Below, piece by piece: positions 43,071 to 54,600 of a stretch of 64,000 nucleotides of DNA (positions are counted from its first letter, which is position 1; each line of letters starts with the position of its first letter). Source of the stretch: Talpa occidentalis (lineage: Eukaryota > Chordata > Mammalia > Eulipotyphla > Talpidae); the NCBI RefSeq assembly GCF_014898055.3, contig NW_023601104.1:82071106-82135105 (forward strand), written 5' to 3'. A model generated the notes under the pieces. The model ran no database searches, had not been told where the DNA came from, and was given only the letters and a program-made list of their open reading frames with translations. A program made the position numbers and the translations under genes.

Positions 43071-46000
43071 TAATCTGCAGGTGTGTATGCTAAATGAGAA
43101 GATTCCAGATCTTTTAAGCCTCAACTGTCATAACACAGTACTTAAAAAAAGTCTTTACATCTGATACTAACAATGGGTAGAGACTAAATCCTTTAGCTTT
43201 TCTCAAAGGAATAGGCATTTTCCTTAAATTTTTCTATTTGGATCTGGGTAGAGAATGGTTTATTATGTGGTTTTTCTCATCTCCACTAAATGGAGCACAG
43301 AGGAATAGCAAATTCTCCCCTGGTGCTATCACGTTATAGGCTGTGTTCTCCAGTCCTGGGCCATGCTATCACCAGGATGTCCCCACCCAGGAGATGGAAC
43401 TTTCTGCTGTCTTCTTAAAATCAGCTTTAAGATACTCTGGGAAGCTGAGTTAACCAAGTGCAAGCACATCACTTTTATTAGCCCTTAGGTTTTGAACCTA
43501 GGAGGTCCTTAATACCCTTGTCCCAATTTAATAAGACACTGATGCTCAGGGAGGATTTGGATGAGTGTTTTAAAAGCCCCAAATGGTTTATCATTGATTC
43601 TCCATCAGTGACATACACAGTGTCCAAAACAGGAGCCAGTAGGCTAAGCCCATGCTGTGGGGAATTTTCTGCTTGCACCTCTGTGCACTCTGCTGCTCGG
43701 TGAGAGCTGTTCAAACACAATTCATTCATTCAGAGTCAATGAGAAGAAATTAAAACTCAAAAATAAAATCAATACTTACCTCTTTGTGCCTACTCAGTGA
43801 CTGTAGATGCTGCCTTTCATGGGTAATACACTCAAGCACCACTGCTACTGAATGCTGAGATTTATGGACTTCTCTATAGCCATTAATTAATAGCGTGCAC
43901 ACACAGAAAAATAACCAGGCAGAACACTTAGAAATGAAATTATTGCCGAAGCACTGACTACATAGTTTTTAAGTGGCCAGTCAGGTGAATAAAATGAATA
44001 ATCGAATATGCTTTACAAGAAGACAGCAAGGATGAGCAACCCAACAGATTTTTACATTCTCTGAAGAACACAGATCTTATAGGGGGGTCTGCATTGATTT
44101 TATTCTTATCTACTTGCTATGGTGTTTTTTAGTCGTGTTTTCTCTGTGAGGATTTAGAAAAGCTGGTGCACCCCGGTGTGCAATCTTGCAAAGGATACTT
44201 TGGGGAGTCTTTTTAGGAAGTATTTGAGGACTTATTTCAGTATGAAAATCTGAACAGGAGTATAAATAAATATGGGTTTTAGCATGATGGAAAGTGTTCT
44301 GTATCTTGACCCTCCTTCTGCATGTTACAAAATAATTTCCATGGAGAACTTTCTTAGAAAAAGCCTGTCTTGTTGGGAATATCTGTCATCAACTGGACTT
44401 TTGTTGATTGCTGAGTACAATTCTGGAGACTTTTGCTCGATGTTTGAAGATATGGAGGGCTAGCAAGGATTCTGAGCAGAGGAATGGGAGATGAAAATAT
44501 ATTGCATTTTAGAACTAGGTTGACACTTAGATTGCTTTTCATCCTGTCTTTCCCTCCATCAGCAAACTTTTCCTGAGAAGGTCTGATAGTAAATAGTTTA
44601 GGTTTCACAGACTTTAGTTTCTTTTTCAACTACAGACTCAACTCTGCCCAAGCTGTATGAAAATATCTACTGTGTGGAAATGAATGAATCTATGTGGCTG
44701 TGTTGCAGTTAAACCTGGTTACTGTGGCCCCAGGGCTGTGTACGCTGCCCCGATCTGCATGACCCAGTCTAGTGACACACCAGCAAGTGTGGGATGGCTG
44801 ACATCCTTGGGTAGGACAGAAGTGAAGACCTGAAGAGAAAGAGGAAGGGGAAGTAGCTTCCTGAAGCTCTTTCTTGTTTTCTTGGCAGAGTTACCTTCCT
44901 CCAGTCCTGGAGAGGCTAGCATCGCCCCTGCAGGCCTTGTCCTGCCCAGGGAGGGCATTGGAGAGCTGTTTTACAAGGCTTGCCATTTCATTTGGGAAGC
45001 ATTTTTTTTTCCCTGTTTGGGGTCTAACAAGGAGCTCCCAGTGGGGAGAACTGAAGTCAGAGTTCCTATTTCTCTCTGTTTGGATAGCGTTGTTTTTGCT
45101 TTCATTTCCTTAAAGGTCAAAGTCATTACCCTCAAGACCATACACTTGGGGCAAATAAGACTAAATTGGCTAACAGCTTTTTGTCACAACTCAAAGGAAA
45201 GATGGGGAAGAGGGGAAGGGCTGATATTCCCCAGGCAGAACCTGACAACAGAAGGAAATGTTTTCTTCAGATGATGATCCAAGGATGTGGTGAGCCCAGA
45301 CAGGAGGGGGGCTGAGAAAGCATGCCAGGAGCCTCTGCTGAATGCATTTACATCACAGATTTGCCAGATGCCAAGGCTAATTACGACCAGACAGAAAGAA
45401 GCTCAGCATTCCACAGCCTGGTTAGTCCCTTTAAGGTAATGCTTCTTTGAAGTCTGAGAATATCCCATTGTTTATTTAAGCTTCAGCTCACAGCTTTTTC
45501 CAAAAGGATTTGAAGGAGCTTAAACATTACTCAAAATGCAAACCAAGACTATTAGTAATGAGTCAAAGCCAAAGCTATCCATAGAAATAAAATGGAATAG
45601 ATGCTGGCAGAGGCAGAAGATAAGCTTGTTGCTTCATGGGTACAGGATATGGCACATTTGTGCCAAGACTATTACCTAGAATGTCCCTAGTTGAGGACAG
45701 AACCCAGGAATTCAGCCACTGGAAGACTTTTGGGTGTTTACAGAGTTGGCCAAATGACAAGCTTGAGCAACTCTTGCCCCAATCCCCACCCTGGGGATTT
45801 TAATTTTAGATGGTATTTAGTCTAAAAAAGTATCCCTTTCAGGGATTGGTAATGGTGGGATAACCACACATGTTTCCTTATGATGTGTATTTGGGGAGGA
45901 GCAATCTTAATTCACTGGCTTTAATGAGAATTTCGACAGATGTGTATGTAACTGGATCAACCTTAGCAACTCCTTTTTCACCCAGAGGCAGCAAAAGAGC

Positions 46001-46198
46001 AGTGTATCTTTTTTTTTTTCCTCCCTGAGGATTCCCTCTCTCAATCAATGACTACCAAACAGCTGTGGTATTGATTTTTAACCCCCTTCCAACTTGCCCA
46101 GGTAGAATGCGGGAGCTTTCAGCTCTCCCATTCCATTCCAAGTATAGACAAGCATTCTGGACCAGTGCTACTTAAGAAAAAAGAAAAATGTATTAAAA
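43071..46198. other. Long unique tract, nothing recognised
   Basis: About 3.1 kb with no named repeats. It includes the window's longest repeat-free open frame (44882-45274, 130 codons), which has no domain I recognise, an overlapping competing frame and no promoter or splice context. I see no reason to call it a gene. Confidence 0.5.
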
Positions 46199-46225
46199 TC
46201 TGTGTGTGCGTGCGTGTGTGTGTGT
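46199..46225. repeat. (GT)n microsatellite
   Basis: About a dozen GT units interrupted by GC steps. Confidence 0.85.
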
Positions 46226-46338
46226 TGAATGTCAACAGATACGTCTGAGCTTTAGTATTAGGTTGGGGCAACGGCTTTCAAGAGAAATTTGATAGGTCTC
46301 TGGCAAATACAATGGCATTTAGTGGGGAGACAACTATT

Positions 46339-46404
46339 TCAAATGATCCAGTATAGGTCATAAAGGCTAGATCAAATGATCCAGTATAGGTCATAACAGG
46401 CTTT
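46339..46404 (+). repeat. 33-bp direct tandem duplication
   Basis: TCAAATGATCCAGTATAGG and the following TCATAA.. are repeated with a 33-bp period (46339 and 46372), nearly without mismatch. The identity suggests a recent slippage or repair duplication. Confidence 0.9.
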
Positions 46405-46990
46405 CAGATTGTTAACAATGACACCTCTGACTTGTTTATTACCAAACCAGAAAATCAGAGAATGGTAATGAGGTCAATGATGTAAGTGAGGGCCCCAACT
46501 CTGAAATGTCTCAGAGACAAAGGAAGAAGCCAGCCATTGTCACAATGCTACTGTTGTAGCCCCTCTCCACCTGACACCCCAACTAAGTGATTGAAAGGAC
46601 AAAATGTAACTCACACAACTATGCATCTCGGAGCCACTGGAGTTTGGTGGATCTGGTCTGGCTTCCAATGAACTTGGCCTTCCAGCTGCAGATTGAAATT
46701 AGAGTCTCTCATTCTTCTGTAATTAACTGGTGATTCAGGAAGTTTCTCTTGTGGTGCAAAAAAAAAAAAATAGTGGAAAGAAACAAGGAGGAAAAGAACT
46801 CAAACAAGGATAATTTCTAGTCCCTGTTATACAGTTCTGAGAGCAATAATAGTAACTTATTCCTGGAAATTACTTGCTCTTGGAAGATAATACTGCTAAC
46901 CAGCTAAAAGCGTTTGCTTATCTTTGCTGACCAAACTTATACTTTGATGACCAAACTTAAAGTATGAGTTGAGAAATCTTTACTAAGTTT
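46405..46990. other. Unique sequence, nothing recognised
   Basis: A short A-run near 46759; otherwise no feature. Confidence 0.5.
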
Positions 46991-47006
46991 CTTCTTCAAT
47001 TATTTT

Positions 47007-47284
47007 TTTAAAGATTTATTTGTTTGTTTATTTATTTATTTATACAAGAACCAGGTACAGACCAGATGCGCCAGAGGAGGCCAGTATTCACCAGAGATAG
47101 AGCAGGGAACAGAACAGGCAGACGGACTGAAATACACTGCTGAGGGAGCAGCGGGCAAGACAGGAGAGGTCTGCTGCACCATGTGGGACCCTCGCTGGCC
47201 GGCCGGGATAGAACCGGTGCTGCAGAGGGTGCGAACTGCTTCAAAGCACAGCGCTCAACCACCTGCACCACCAGGGGAGGCCCT
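47007..47284 (-). mobile_element. tRNA-derived T+ SINE, intermediate subfamily
   Basis: The reverse strand gives GGCCTCCCCTGGTGGTGCAG, GGTTGAGCGCTGTGC, B-box CGGTTCTATCCCGG, 'GGCCAGCGAGGGTCCCACAT', body and AAATAAATAAATAAAC tail. Target-site duplication CTTCTTCAATTATTTT (46991-47006) versus CTTCTTTAATTATTTT (47285-47300). Confidence 0.95.
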
Positions 47285-47300
47285 CTTCTTTAATTATTTT

Positions 47301-49329
47301 AATCAAAGACACAGGTAACCATCTGTTCCAAGTGATTGACTTCCTTCTTCCCTCTGAGGGAGCCATCAGTGGACCAAGCTCTTAAGTCTCCTGCATCCAG
47401 GCTTTAACTTCAGGCAAGGGAGCCTGTGGCAGACTATCTGAGTGATACCTGATCTGCAGACCCTGTTTGGGATGGGAAGACTACCAACAGGTATTACCTC
47501 TGCATCCATCCTTGTGTTTTGGCAGATGGTAGCTTCCGGTCAGGTGATCTGGTGAGCAGGTAACCAGAACTCCCAGAACTTCTCACTTGCTTTTTCAACT
47601 TGACTTTTCAAAGGCATGGTGTGGTAGATTCTATCCTTGGACTCATTTAAAAATGACCCTCCTTTGCTATTTCCTAAATTAATATTCCACATTTATCATT
47701 TCAACAAGATGTGCTGTGAGAGGATCCTTCCTGCCTATGCTCTCTATTAATGATGGATTTCGTGTTGCAGTTTCCACCCTCCCATCTATCTCATATGGCC
47801 CACTGTCAAGGACCTGTCATGGCTTCCAAGTGTTTAACCCTAGAGTGGATTTTAGAACCAATTCATTTAAAGAAATTGTCACTAAAAATAATGAGTGCCC
47901 CAATTTAAAATTGAGACAGCACAAATGTATAGTGACCAAAAATATCATTATTTCAGTCATTATGGGTAAAAAAAAAAAAAAAAAGGATGAGAAATACGCG
48001 ATCTCCACTATAGATAATATTTGGAAATTGAAAGTCTTTAAGAAGGTGTCACTGAGCAGCATGGCAGAGGGACACATGCTGCTTCATCTTAGGAGAGAAA
48101 AAACATAGATCCATCTTTTAAAATACAGAGCTATTATTCATTGTGCAAATATCTAGAAAGATATTCATGTGCATAGGATTGAGATGGTTATCAGAATGTT
48201 TTATTCCCTTAAAGTTCCTACCATTTATCGAAGAAGAAAAAACATCGGAAATAAAATGGTGGAAAATACGAGTTGAATAGCTTTATATTTAAGACATGAG
48301 TTCCCCTCCCACTCTCCAATGGAATATAATGAGTTACCTACAGTCATCCTGAAACAGGTCAGTGATACCTCTGGAGATGAGAGGTGGAGCCACATGAGTA
48401 TGGAAATTATTCTGATCTTACCCTCAAACTGTGGATGAGCTAATTGAGGGGAGTACATCTCGATCTGCAAAACGCTGGCTAGTCTTCTATGAAGAATTTC
48501 ACAAATTTTAACAGTAGTGTGTACAATCAGGCTATGGCCCAAGGAGGGAGGGTTATTATTCAAATGCACTTGGGGAACAGCTGGAAATTGGGCAAAAGAT
48601 CAAGGTGTGGAATAATTTATGAATCATTCAAGAAGTATGTTCAGAGGTGATTTTATGATTTCCTTTTGTTGATGTCTATCACCAGAACTTCCAGATATTT
48701 TATTGGTGATTGTACTTGTGTGGGTTGGCTATTGGTGCTTTCACTTTCTTCCAATAGGATCTTGTATCCACTGATGCCCAACACAGAGGATGTTCATGGC
48801 AGTTGGTTGTGCTCATCTCAACAGCCACAATATTAACAGGAGATTCAGATTTCCATGAAGGAAAAAATGGGGGTGTGAACAATCAGAGAAGTAGAATGTT
48901 CAATCCATGGGAATGGGGTGTCAACAAAGGAGGCTTCTCAGACCCAGCAGCCAGCTCCATCTTGAAATGATGCTTTTTCCTCCATGTCATCTTTCCATGC
49001 TTTCCATTTTCATAATGGGATGTCTTCTGTGTGTTCAACTTTCTGAATGACTTTAAGTTGAAGCTTTTATTAGCTCTTTTAAAGAAATCCTTAACAGACC
49101 TTATAACTCTTGTTTCTGTGCAACAAACATTTAGAAGAGAGTAAGGCTCACAAGAGGTCATTTCAAATGGAGCAGAAAAGAGCAGGAGGTAGGGTTTCTT
49201 CTGTGACTGAATATCATCTAAGAGGGATTGTGTAAACATGCATACACTTGACGGTGACTAAGTGGGAGTGTTGTTGAAGAGTGTAGCTATTATTGTAAAT
49301 CAGAAACTGGGAGGTATTTAATGCATTAT
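47301..49329. other. Unique tract, nothing recognised
   Basis: About 2 kb. Frames at 47716-48108 (130 codons) and two minus frames of 114-118 codons have no known domain; the first runs through an A16 homopolymer. An A-run at 47968-47984 is the only simple repeat. Confidence 0.5.
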
Positions 49330-49710
49330 ATTGCTAGGGCTGCCATCAAAAGAACAACAAAATGAGTGACTTAAAACGGGAGAAATGCATTCTTAGTTCT
49401 GGAGGCTGCACAGCTGAAACCCACTTGCCTACCAACCCCTGCTCTCTCCACAAGCCCTAAGGGATAATCTTTTCCTCACCTCTCCTAGTTTCAAGTATTT
49501 GCCAGCAATCCTCAGCATCCCTTGGCTGTGCATGCATCATTCCAGTTACATGTCCATCTCTCCTCTGCATCTTCACATTATCTTCCCCATGTGTGTGATT
49601 GTCCAAATTTCCCCTTCCAGAAAGACACCAATCAGATTACAAGGTACTAGTGAACTAGGACTTCAGCATATCTTTTTGTGGGGGACAAAATTCAACACAA
49701 AACATTTGCA
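49330..49710 (+). mobile_element. Old interspersed repeat, copy 3 of an unnamed family
   Basis: This is the most complete copy of the family also seen at 10690 and 24640: 'TATTGCTAGGGCTGCCATCA', 'GAGTGACTTAAAACGGGAGA', 'TTAGTTCTGGAGGCTGCACA', 'GCATCCCTTGGCTGTGCATG', 'GGACTTCAGCATATCTTTTT' and 'GTGGGGGACAAAATTCAACA'. The family is familiar across mammals; I leave it unnamed rather than guess. Confidence 0.7.
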
Positions 49711-50499
49711 TATTGCCCTTTTAAAAAGAATTCTAATCTAAAGGTTAATTCCCAATTACACTGTCATCTCTTTAATACCAAGTATTCTTTTTCTTCAAAT
49801 GCTTGCTTTCTTTGATTTCTCACTTGACTGGTTTTATCAAGGAATATTTGGAGAAGGGTAATGTATGGGTAGAATGGTTGCCAAATTCTTTGTGTTTTAT
49901 AATTTTTCCACAGTAAATGCAGATTATTTTGAGGAATACATTAGAATGTTAACCTGATATCTGCCAAAATCATCATAGCAACATATTTTTTTCCTTCCAA
50001 ATAAAAAAGGACCCTAAAGAAAATGGGTTTGCTGTTTTTTTTTTTTTTTCCCCACATGATGAGAGAACTGATATCCATTAAAGTTAAGTGACTAGATTAA
50101 GGTCACAAACAGAAAGTCAGAGACAGAAAGAAAATCCAAATGATCAATGTAGGTGAATCAAATGCCTGTCGCCTCTGTCTTCAGTTCAGTGTTAAGGTTC
50201 ACACTTGCTTTTAGAATTCTGTTAGATTAGATTCTCAAATGTGCTGCACTTAGAAGTCAAGCTGTCCTTCCCCCTCACTATCTCATTGATCAAAAACTCT
50301 TTCCCTTCCACTGTCCTTTGCAAATACCATGGGTTTCCAACATAAACACCCCCCCCAAAAAAAAAAAAAAACAAAACAAAACAGTGGCCTCAGTTTAAGG
50401 ACCATCCTGCTTGAAAGTAATGGCTAATTTTTGGTAGATTTTTGGTTTATGCTTCCCCTGAAATTGGGGACACTTAATGAATGCTTATCAACCAAATTA
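49711..50499. other. Unique sequence with homopolymer runs
   Basis: T-run at about 50032-50050 and a C8A15 run near 50349-50371. A possible MIR relic (AAGTTAAGTGACTAGATTAA) near 50080 is too short to call. Confidence 0.45.
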
Positions 50500-50720
50500 T
50501 GTTCAGGTGGGACATACAAAGCTATCAGAAATAGAGTGGAAATAAATCCCTGCATTTCAATCTTGAGTTCACCTCATTTTGCTTGTGTGATGTTGGAAAT
50601 GCCACTGAGTGTCAACTTTCTCATTGGATAAAATTGGGGGAAAAATCATTATCCTTAACTCATGGTGTTGGTGTTCTGATAATAACTTGGCCTCCAGTAA
50701 GTATTCAATAAATATTTATG
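50500..50720 (+). mobile_element. Possible MIR, plus strand
   Basis: 'GCTTGTGTGATGTTGGAAAT', 'CAACTTTCTCATTGGATAAA-ATTGGG' and 'AGTAAGTATTCAATAAATAT' follow MIR order with much decay. Confidence 0.5.
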
Positions 50721-50769
50721 TGTTCATGTTTCTGGAAATACTCCAAGAAATAATTATTTCATCTTGATC

Positions 50770-50985
50770 CTCTCTATGTAGATGTAATTCAGATAGACCT
50801 ATGTTAAACTTCATCTCATACTGTTATTAGCTACATGACCTTGGACGTGTGTCCCTAATCTTTTGATGCTTTCCTTCCTAAAATAATGGGAAGAATAATA
50901 ATCTATGCCTCATAGAATATTGTGAGGGCTACATGCAATAGTCCATGTATAGTACTTAGTGTGGAATTCCAGCATTTAGCAAGGG
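50770..50985 (+). mobile_element. MIR SINE, plus strand
   Basis: 'TTATTAGCTACATGACCTTG', 'CTTCCTAAAATAATGGGAAG', 'CTCATAGAATATTGTGAGGG' and 'TAGTACTTAGTGTGGAA' are MIR landmarks in order. It lies just downstream of another probable MIR in the same orientation. Confidence 0.75.
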
Positions 50986-51681
50986 TTTCATTCATGACAG
51001 GTAATAATCCAATTGCTGGTCTTATCTGTTTAGCATTATATTTAGGATTTGCCTACTTGCTAACTTGTAATTTCATTTAAGATTATTTCTGAAGACTATA
51101 GATTCTAATAAATTCTAAGACTATAGATTCTAATCCTTTCTCCTATTTCCATCAACAAAAGATGGAAAGTGGTTTCTTAGGAGTTTTAATGATTAAACCC
51201 CAATGCCTCCCAATTAATTTGAGAAAATCTTCAAACATGGTTAAAAATAATTTTGTTTCCATTCACCACTCTGCTTAACTTATGTTGTCAAGTGTTATAG
51301 AAATTTACAGGTGAATAGACTGTCCAATAACTAATCAGTGAAATGCCCCCTATATAGTATTATTGACATGAAGTGCCTTTCAGGGTTTCAATGCTCAAAA
51401 TTCTCAGGGCTACTCATTATTTTTTTATCTCAAAAAATAATAACAATGGGCTACTGTTATTTTCTTACAGGGTAATTAAATTATGATATTCATGATAAAG
51501 AAAATTATAACAGTGCTATAAAAATGGTAACTCCTAGATATCTACAAAACTACCCATAAAATAGCTTCTTGAGGAGAAGTATATCACAATTAGGATAAAG
51601 AGAAGTAAAAGGAGAAGAAGTTAAGATTAATATTTAAACAAAGCTTTTTATGTTTCAAATACAGTACTTTCACATTTCTTT
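50986..51681. other. Unique AT-rich sequence with a 25-bp tandem duplication
   Basis: AAGACTATAGATTCTAAT occurs at 51092 and 51117 (period 25). Nothing else is recognised. Confidence 0.6.
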
Positions 51682-51697
51682 CCAATACCATTTTATT

Positions 51698-51966
51698 TGT
51701 TTAAAGATTTATTTATTTATGCATACAAGAACTGGGGTGTAAGCCAGAGGTATTGGGGGTGAGAAGATTCACCAGAGAGAGAGTGGGGAGCAGAACAGGC
51801 AGGTAGACTGACTGAAACACACTGCTGAGTGGAGCAGCGGGTGAGGCAGGAGAGGTCTGCTACGCCATGTGGGTCAGCTCCCTGGCCGGGGATTGAACTC
51901 ATGCTGTAGTGGTTGGCAGTAGTTTGATAGCACTGTCTTTAACCCCTATGCCACCAGGGAGGCCCC
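51698..51966 (-). mobile_element. tRNA-derived T+ SINE
   Basis: The reverse strand reads GGGGCCTCCCTGGTGGCATA, a B-box relic GAGTTCAATCCCCGG, the subfamily-1 segment 'CCGGCCAGGGAGCTGACCCA', body and GCATAAATAAATAAATC tail. Imperfect target-site duplication CCAATACCATTTTATT (51682-51697) versus CCAATACATACTTATT (51968-51983). Confidence 0.93.
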
Positions 51967-51983
51967 ACCAATACATACTTATT

Positions 51984-52269
51984 CAATCTTCACAACACAA
52001 GCTGGATTTTATGACTAGCATCTAGCATCTACGTAGTAGTAAAAGTGAAGTACTGATGATCATTGCTCATTAATAGTAACTTGAATTCAGTTTATCTCTC
52101 TCAAGACAGCAGAATGAACATAAAAGTACTTCCTTTTCCACTTTTCCAACATATGGGCATGCAAACTATAAGCATGATATGATTTTTTTTTCCACATATT
52201 ACTTGGCAAAACCAAGGGCAGTCTCATAGATTACAGATATATTTTGACTGGGCAACTTAAAATCTCTAT
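51984..52269. other. Short unique sequence
   Basis: No feature recognised. Confidence 0.45.
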
Positions 52270-52540
52270 TAGGATTATTTATTTTTCAAGCTATATTTAT
52301 TGAAGAAATGTTGATTTACACATAGTATATGTCTTAGGAGTATAGGTTTACACCTCTACAAATGTGTATTTCACCACACCCACCATCTAAGGCCCAGTAA
52401 TCCTTTACTGGACCTCCCTCATGGTTTGCTCCTACCTTGCCACACTCCCCTTGTGATTACCTTAATCATGGTCCATTGTACTCTTCTCTCTTCTATTTTA
52501 TTCCTCTACTTCTCACTCCCCTCTTCCCCTCCTGGATGCC

Positions 52541-52586
52541 TCGGATATATTTTTAATGGTTTCTCGGATATATTTTTAATGGTTTC
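52541..52586. repeat. 23-bp tandem duplication inside the L1
   Basis: TCGGATATATTTTTAATGG and its next bases are repeated with a 23-bp period (52541 and 52564). It lies at the ORF2/3' UTR junction of the decayed L1. Confidence 0.9.
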
Positions 52587-52999
52587 TCTATATTCCACAT
52601 GTAAGTGAAACCATCTGGTATTTATCCTTCTCCTTCTGATTTATGTCTCTTATCATAATCCCTTCCAACTCTATCTTGTGACCCAGTTTTTGGTCAATAC
52701 TAGAGAATGACCTATGTGCACTTGATAAAAATATGTAGTTGGTTTTGGGGGGTGCAACTTAGGTGTTTTTCCTGTAGGAAGTAGAAGACTGGATACTATT
52801 TCATACTATTTCATGATTCAACTTGATACTCTATGTCTTTTTATTAATGAGTTCAGTCCATTTACATTTAGAGTAATTATTGATATATAAAAGTTCATGA
52901 CAGCCATTTGCCTTTAGTTTTGTGATTCTATTAATTGCTTGTGTAGTTCTTTGTGTTTATTCTTCTCTTTATCTTAAATACCAAAGCTTTTTAATATTT

Positions 53000-54260
53000 C
53001 TTGGAAAGGGGTTTAGTGGTTGCAAGCTCCCTAAGATTCTGTTAGTCAAAGATGGTTTTTGTTTCTCCCTCATATCTTAAGGAACACTTTACAGATAGGG
53101 TATTCTTGGTTGGCAATTTTTATCTTGGAATATACTAAATATGTTACTCCATTCTCATCTTGTCTGTAGTGTTCCTTCAGAGATGTTTGATGTTAATATA
53201 ATTGTGGATCCTTCATAGCTTTCTCTTTCCTCCCCCTTGTCAACTTCATTGTTTTTTCTTTGCCTTGGACTCTTGGAAGTTTTACTAATATATATGCCTG
53301 GCTGAAGGTCTCATTTGTTTAGGTAGGTTGGTGTTCTTTTATCGTCTTGTCTTTGTATGTTCAGTTTCTTCTTCAAGTTTGGGGAGTTCTCTTCCATTAT
53401 TTCTTTAAATAATTCTCCAGTTTCCTTGGCTTTCTCATCTCCTTCTGGAATTACTATAATTATTATATTTCCTTTTCTTATGGTGTCAGACAATACTCTA
53501 AGTGTTTCTTCTTTTTTCCCCTTTGCATCTCTTTTTTTCTATTTGACTTTCCATTCTCCATTCTCATCTTTGAGGTCACTGATTCTTTCTTTCATTTTGT
53601 TTATTCTAAATTGGTTTTCTCCAGAATTTTTAATCTCCTTTGATCTTTCTACTTTTTTACATTTCTATTATTTTCTTTTTTAAAAAAAGATTTATTCATT
53701 TATGCATACAAGAGCTGGGGTACAGGCTAAAGGTGTGGGGGGTAAGAGGATTCACCAGAGACAGAGTGGGGAACAGAACAGGCAGATCGGCTGAAATACA
53801 CTGCTGAGGAAACAGCGGGCGAGACAGGCGTCTTGCCATGTGGCTTGCTCCCTGGCCGGGGATCGAACTCATGCTGCAGTGGGTGCAGATAGCTTCATAG
53901 GTTGTGTCTTAATGCCTTGAGCCACCAGGGAGGTCCTCTATTATTTTCTTATTTAGAGTTTCAATTTCTATTTTCTGTTCATTGATTGTATTTCTCATTG
54001 CATTCATTTTATTTTCTGAGTTTTCTTGCATATCTCTAAATTGTTTTTCTGAGTTTTCTTTGTATTGTTCCAATATTTGGTTTTCATATAATATCAGTTT
54101 TGAATTTTGTATCTCATAGGAAGAAAAGTTCTTCCATGTTTTTGTGACTTGTCTCTGAGATTCCTCTCTGTGGTGTATTCTTCCTCTGTAGACTTGCTTT
54201 TCCATTTGTTTTTCTTTTTCTCCATTGTTTGCTTTGAGTTTGTTCTGTTGCAGTTGGGGC
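53000..54260 (-). pseudogene. L1 ORF1 (ORF1p) pseudogene
   Basis: ORF1p is the RNA-binding, trimer-forming L1 protein. Separate open segments show its regions in order: a lysine-rich start (MEKKKNKWK) near 54225; a coiled-coil stretch at 54205-53950 with repeated E/N/K/Q heptads (e.g. ENQILEQYKENSEKQFRDMQ); and, after the SINE, the RNA-recognition segment NIIIIVIPEGDEKAKE...FKEIMEENSPNLKK at 53493-53311. C-terminal traces (LTSNISEGTLQTR) lie near 53150. Frame changes, stops and the SINE make it non-functional. Confidence 0.8.
53678..53936 (-). mobile_element. tRNA-derived T+ SINE inserted in L1 ORF1
   Basis: The reverse strand reads GGACCTCCCTGGTGGCTCAA, a B-box GAGTTCGATCCCCGG, 'CCGGCCAGGGAGCAAGCCAC', a body lacking part of the GCAGACCTCTCC motif, and GCATAAATGAATAAATC. 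Target-site duplication TCTATTATTTTCTT (53664-53677 and 53937-53950). The SINE has the same orientation as the host L1 and is younger than it. Confidence 0.95.
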
Positions 54261-54595
54261 TTTTGTTGTTTGAGAGTCCTTCTTTCCCATTATTCTTGTC
54301 CTTTACCAGGTGGTGGGCACAGCAGCTGGGTTTGGAGTGATACTGCAAGTTTACCCCAAGGCTGGTTGGGACCAGTGTCTGTCTGGATGTCACCAGTTCT
54401 GGGGCTGGGAGGGGGGCAAAGACAGGACCAGGGGCAGCTGTGCAGCTCACCTTGAGGCTGGTTGGGGCCTGGGTCTAGACTTTTCAGCATCCAGGGTTGT
54501 GTGGGTTTTGGGACTAGGGCTGGGGGTGGCCATAAGCCCAGCCCGAGGCTGGTCAGAGCTGGGATCTCGGCATAGCAGCATCCCAGATCTCTATT
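54255..54595 (-). promoter_or_regulatory. L1 5' region with degenerate ~93-bp monomers
   Basis: Plus-strand AGGCTGGTTGGG or its variant begins at 54359, 54455 and 54546 (spacings 96 and 91 bp). Each is followed by a 'CTGGG.CTGGG..GGGG' block, so the GC-rich 5' region is built of repeated units. In some mammals such monomers carry the L1 promoter. The last unit is cut at about 54595. Confidence 0.6.
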
Positions 54596-54600
54596 AGAAT

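Larger units (their letters stand above)
52270..54600 (-). mobile_element. LINE-1, minus strand, internally deleted, SINE inside
   Basis: Read on the minus strand from 54600: a GC-rich 5' region with about 93-bp repeated units; ORF1 remnants (about 54250-53000); the start of ORF2 (complement of 'AGTCCATTTACATTTAGAGT' at 52853); and a piece of the ORF2 N-terminal part (complement of 'CTATGTGCACTTGATAAAAA'). Then comes a jump directly to the ORF2 C-terminal end (complement of 'CCACATGTAAGTGAAACCAT' near 52600) and the 3' UTR to about 52270. Most of ORF2, with the reverse transcriptase core, is missing. A SINE at 53678-53936 splits ORF1. Confidence 0.85.

Noticed and set aside
44882..45274. 130-codon open frame in unique sequence
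   Set aside because: No recognisable domain, competing overlapping frames, no splice or promoter context; length is compatible with chance in 64 kb.
46256..46275. TATTAGGTTGG..GCAA resembling the end of a MADE1/mariner element
   Set aside because: Only about 15 bases match and no second inverted terminus is found within 100-1500 bp.
47716..48108. 130-codon open frame
   Set aside because: Runs through an A16 homopolymer encoding a lysine string; no domain and no supporting context.
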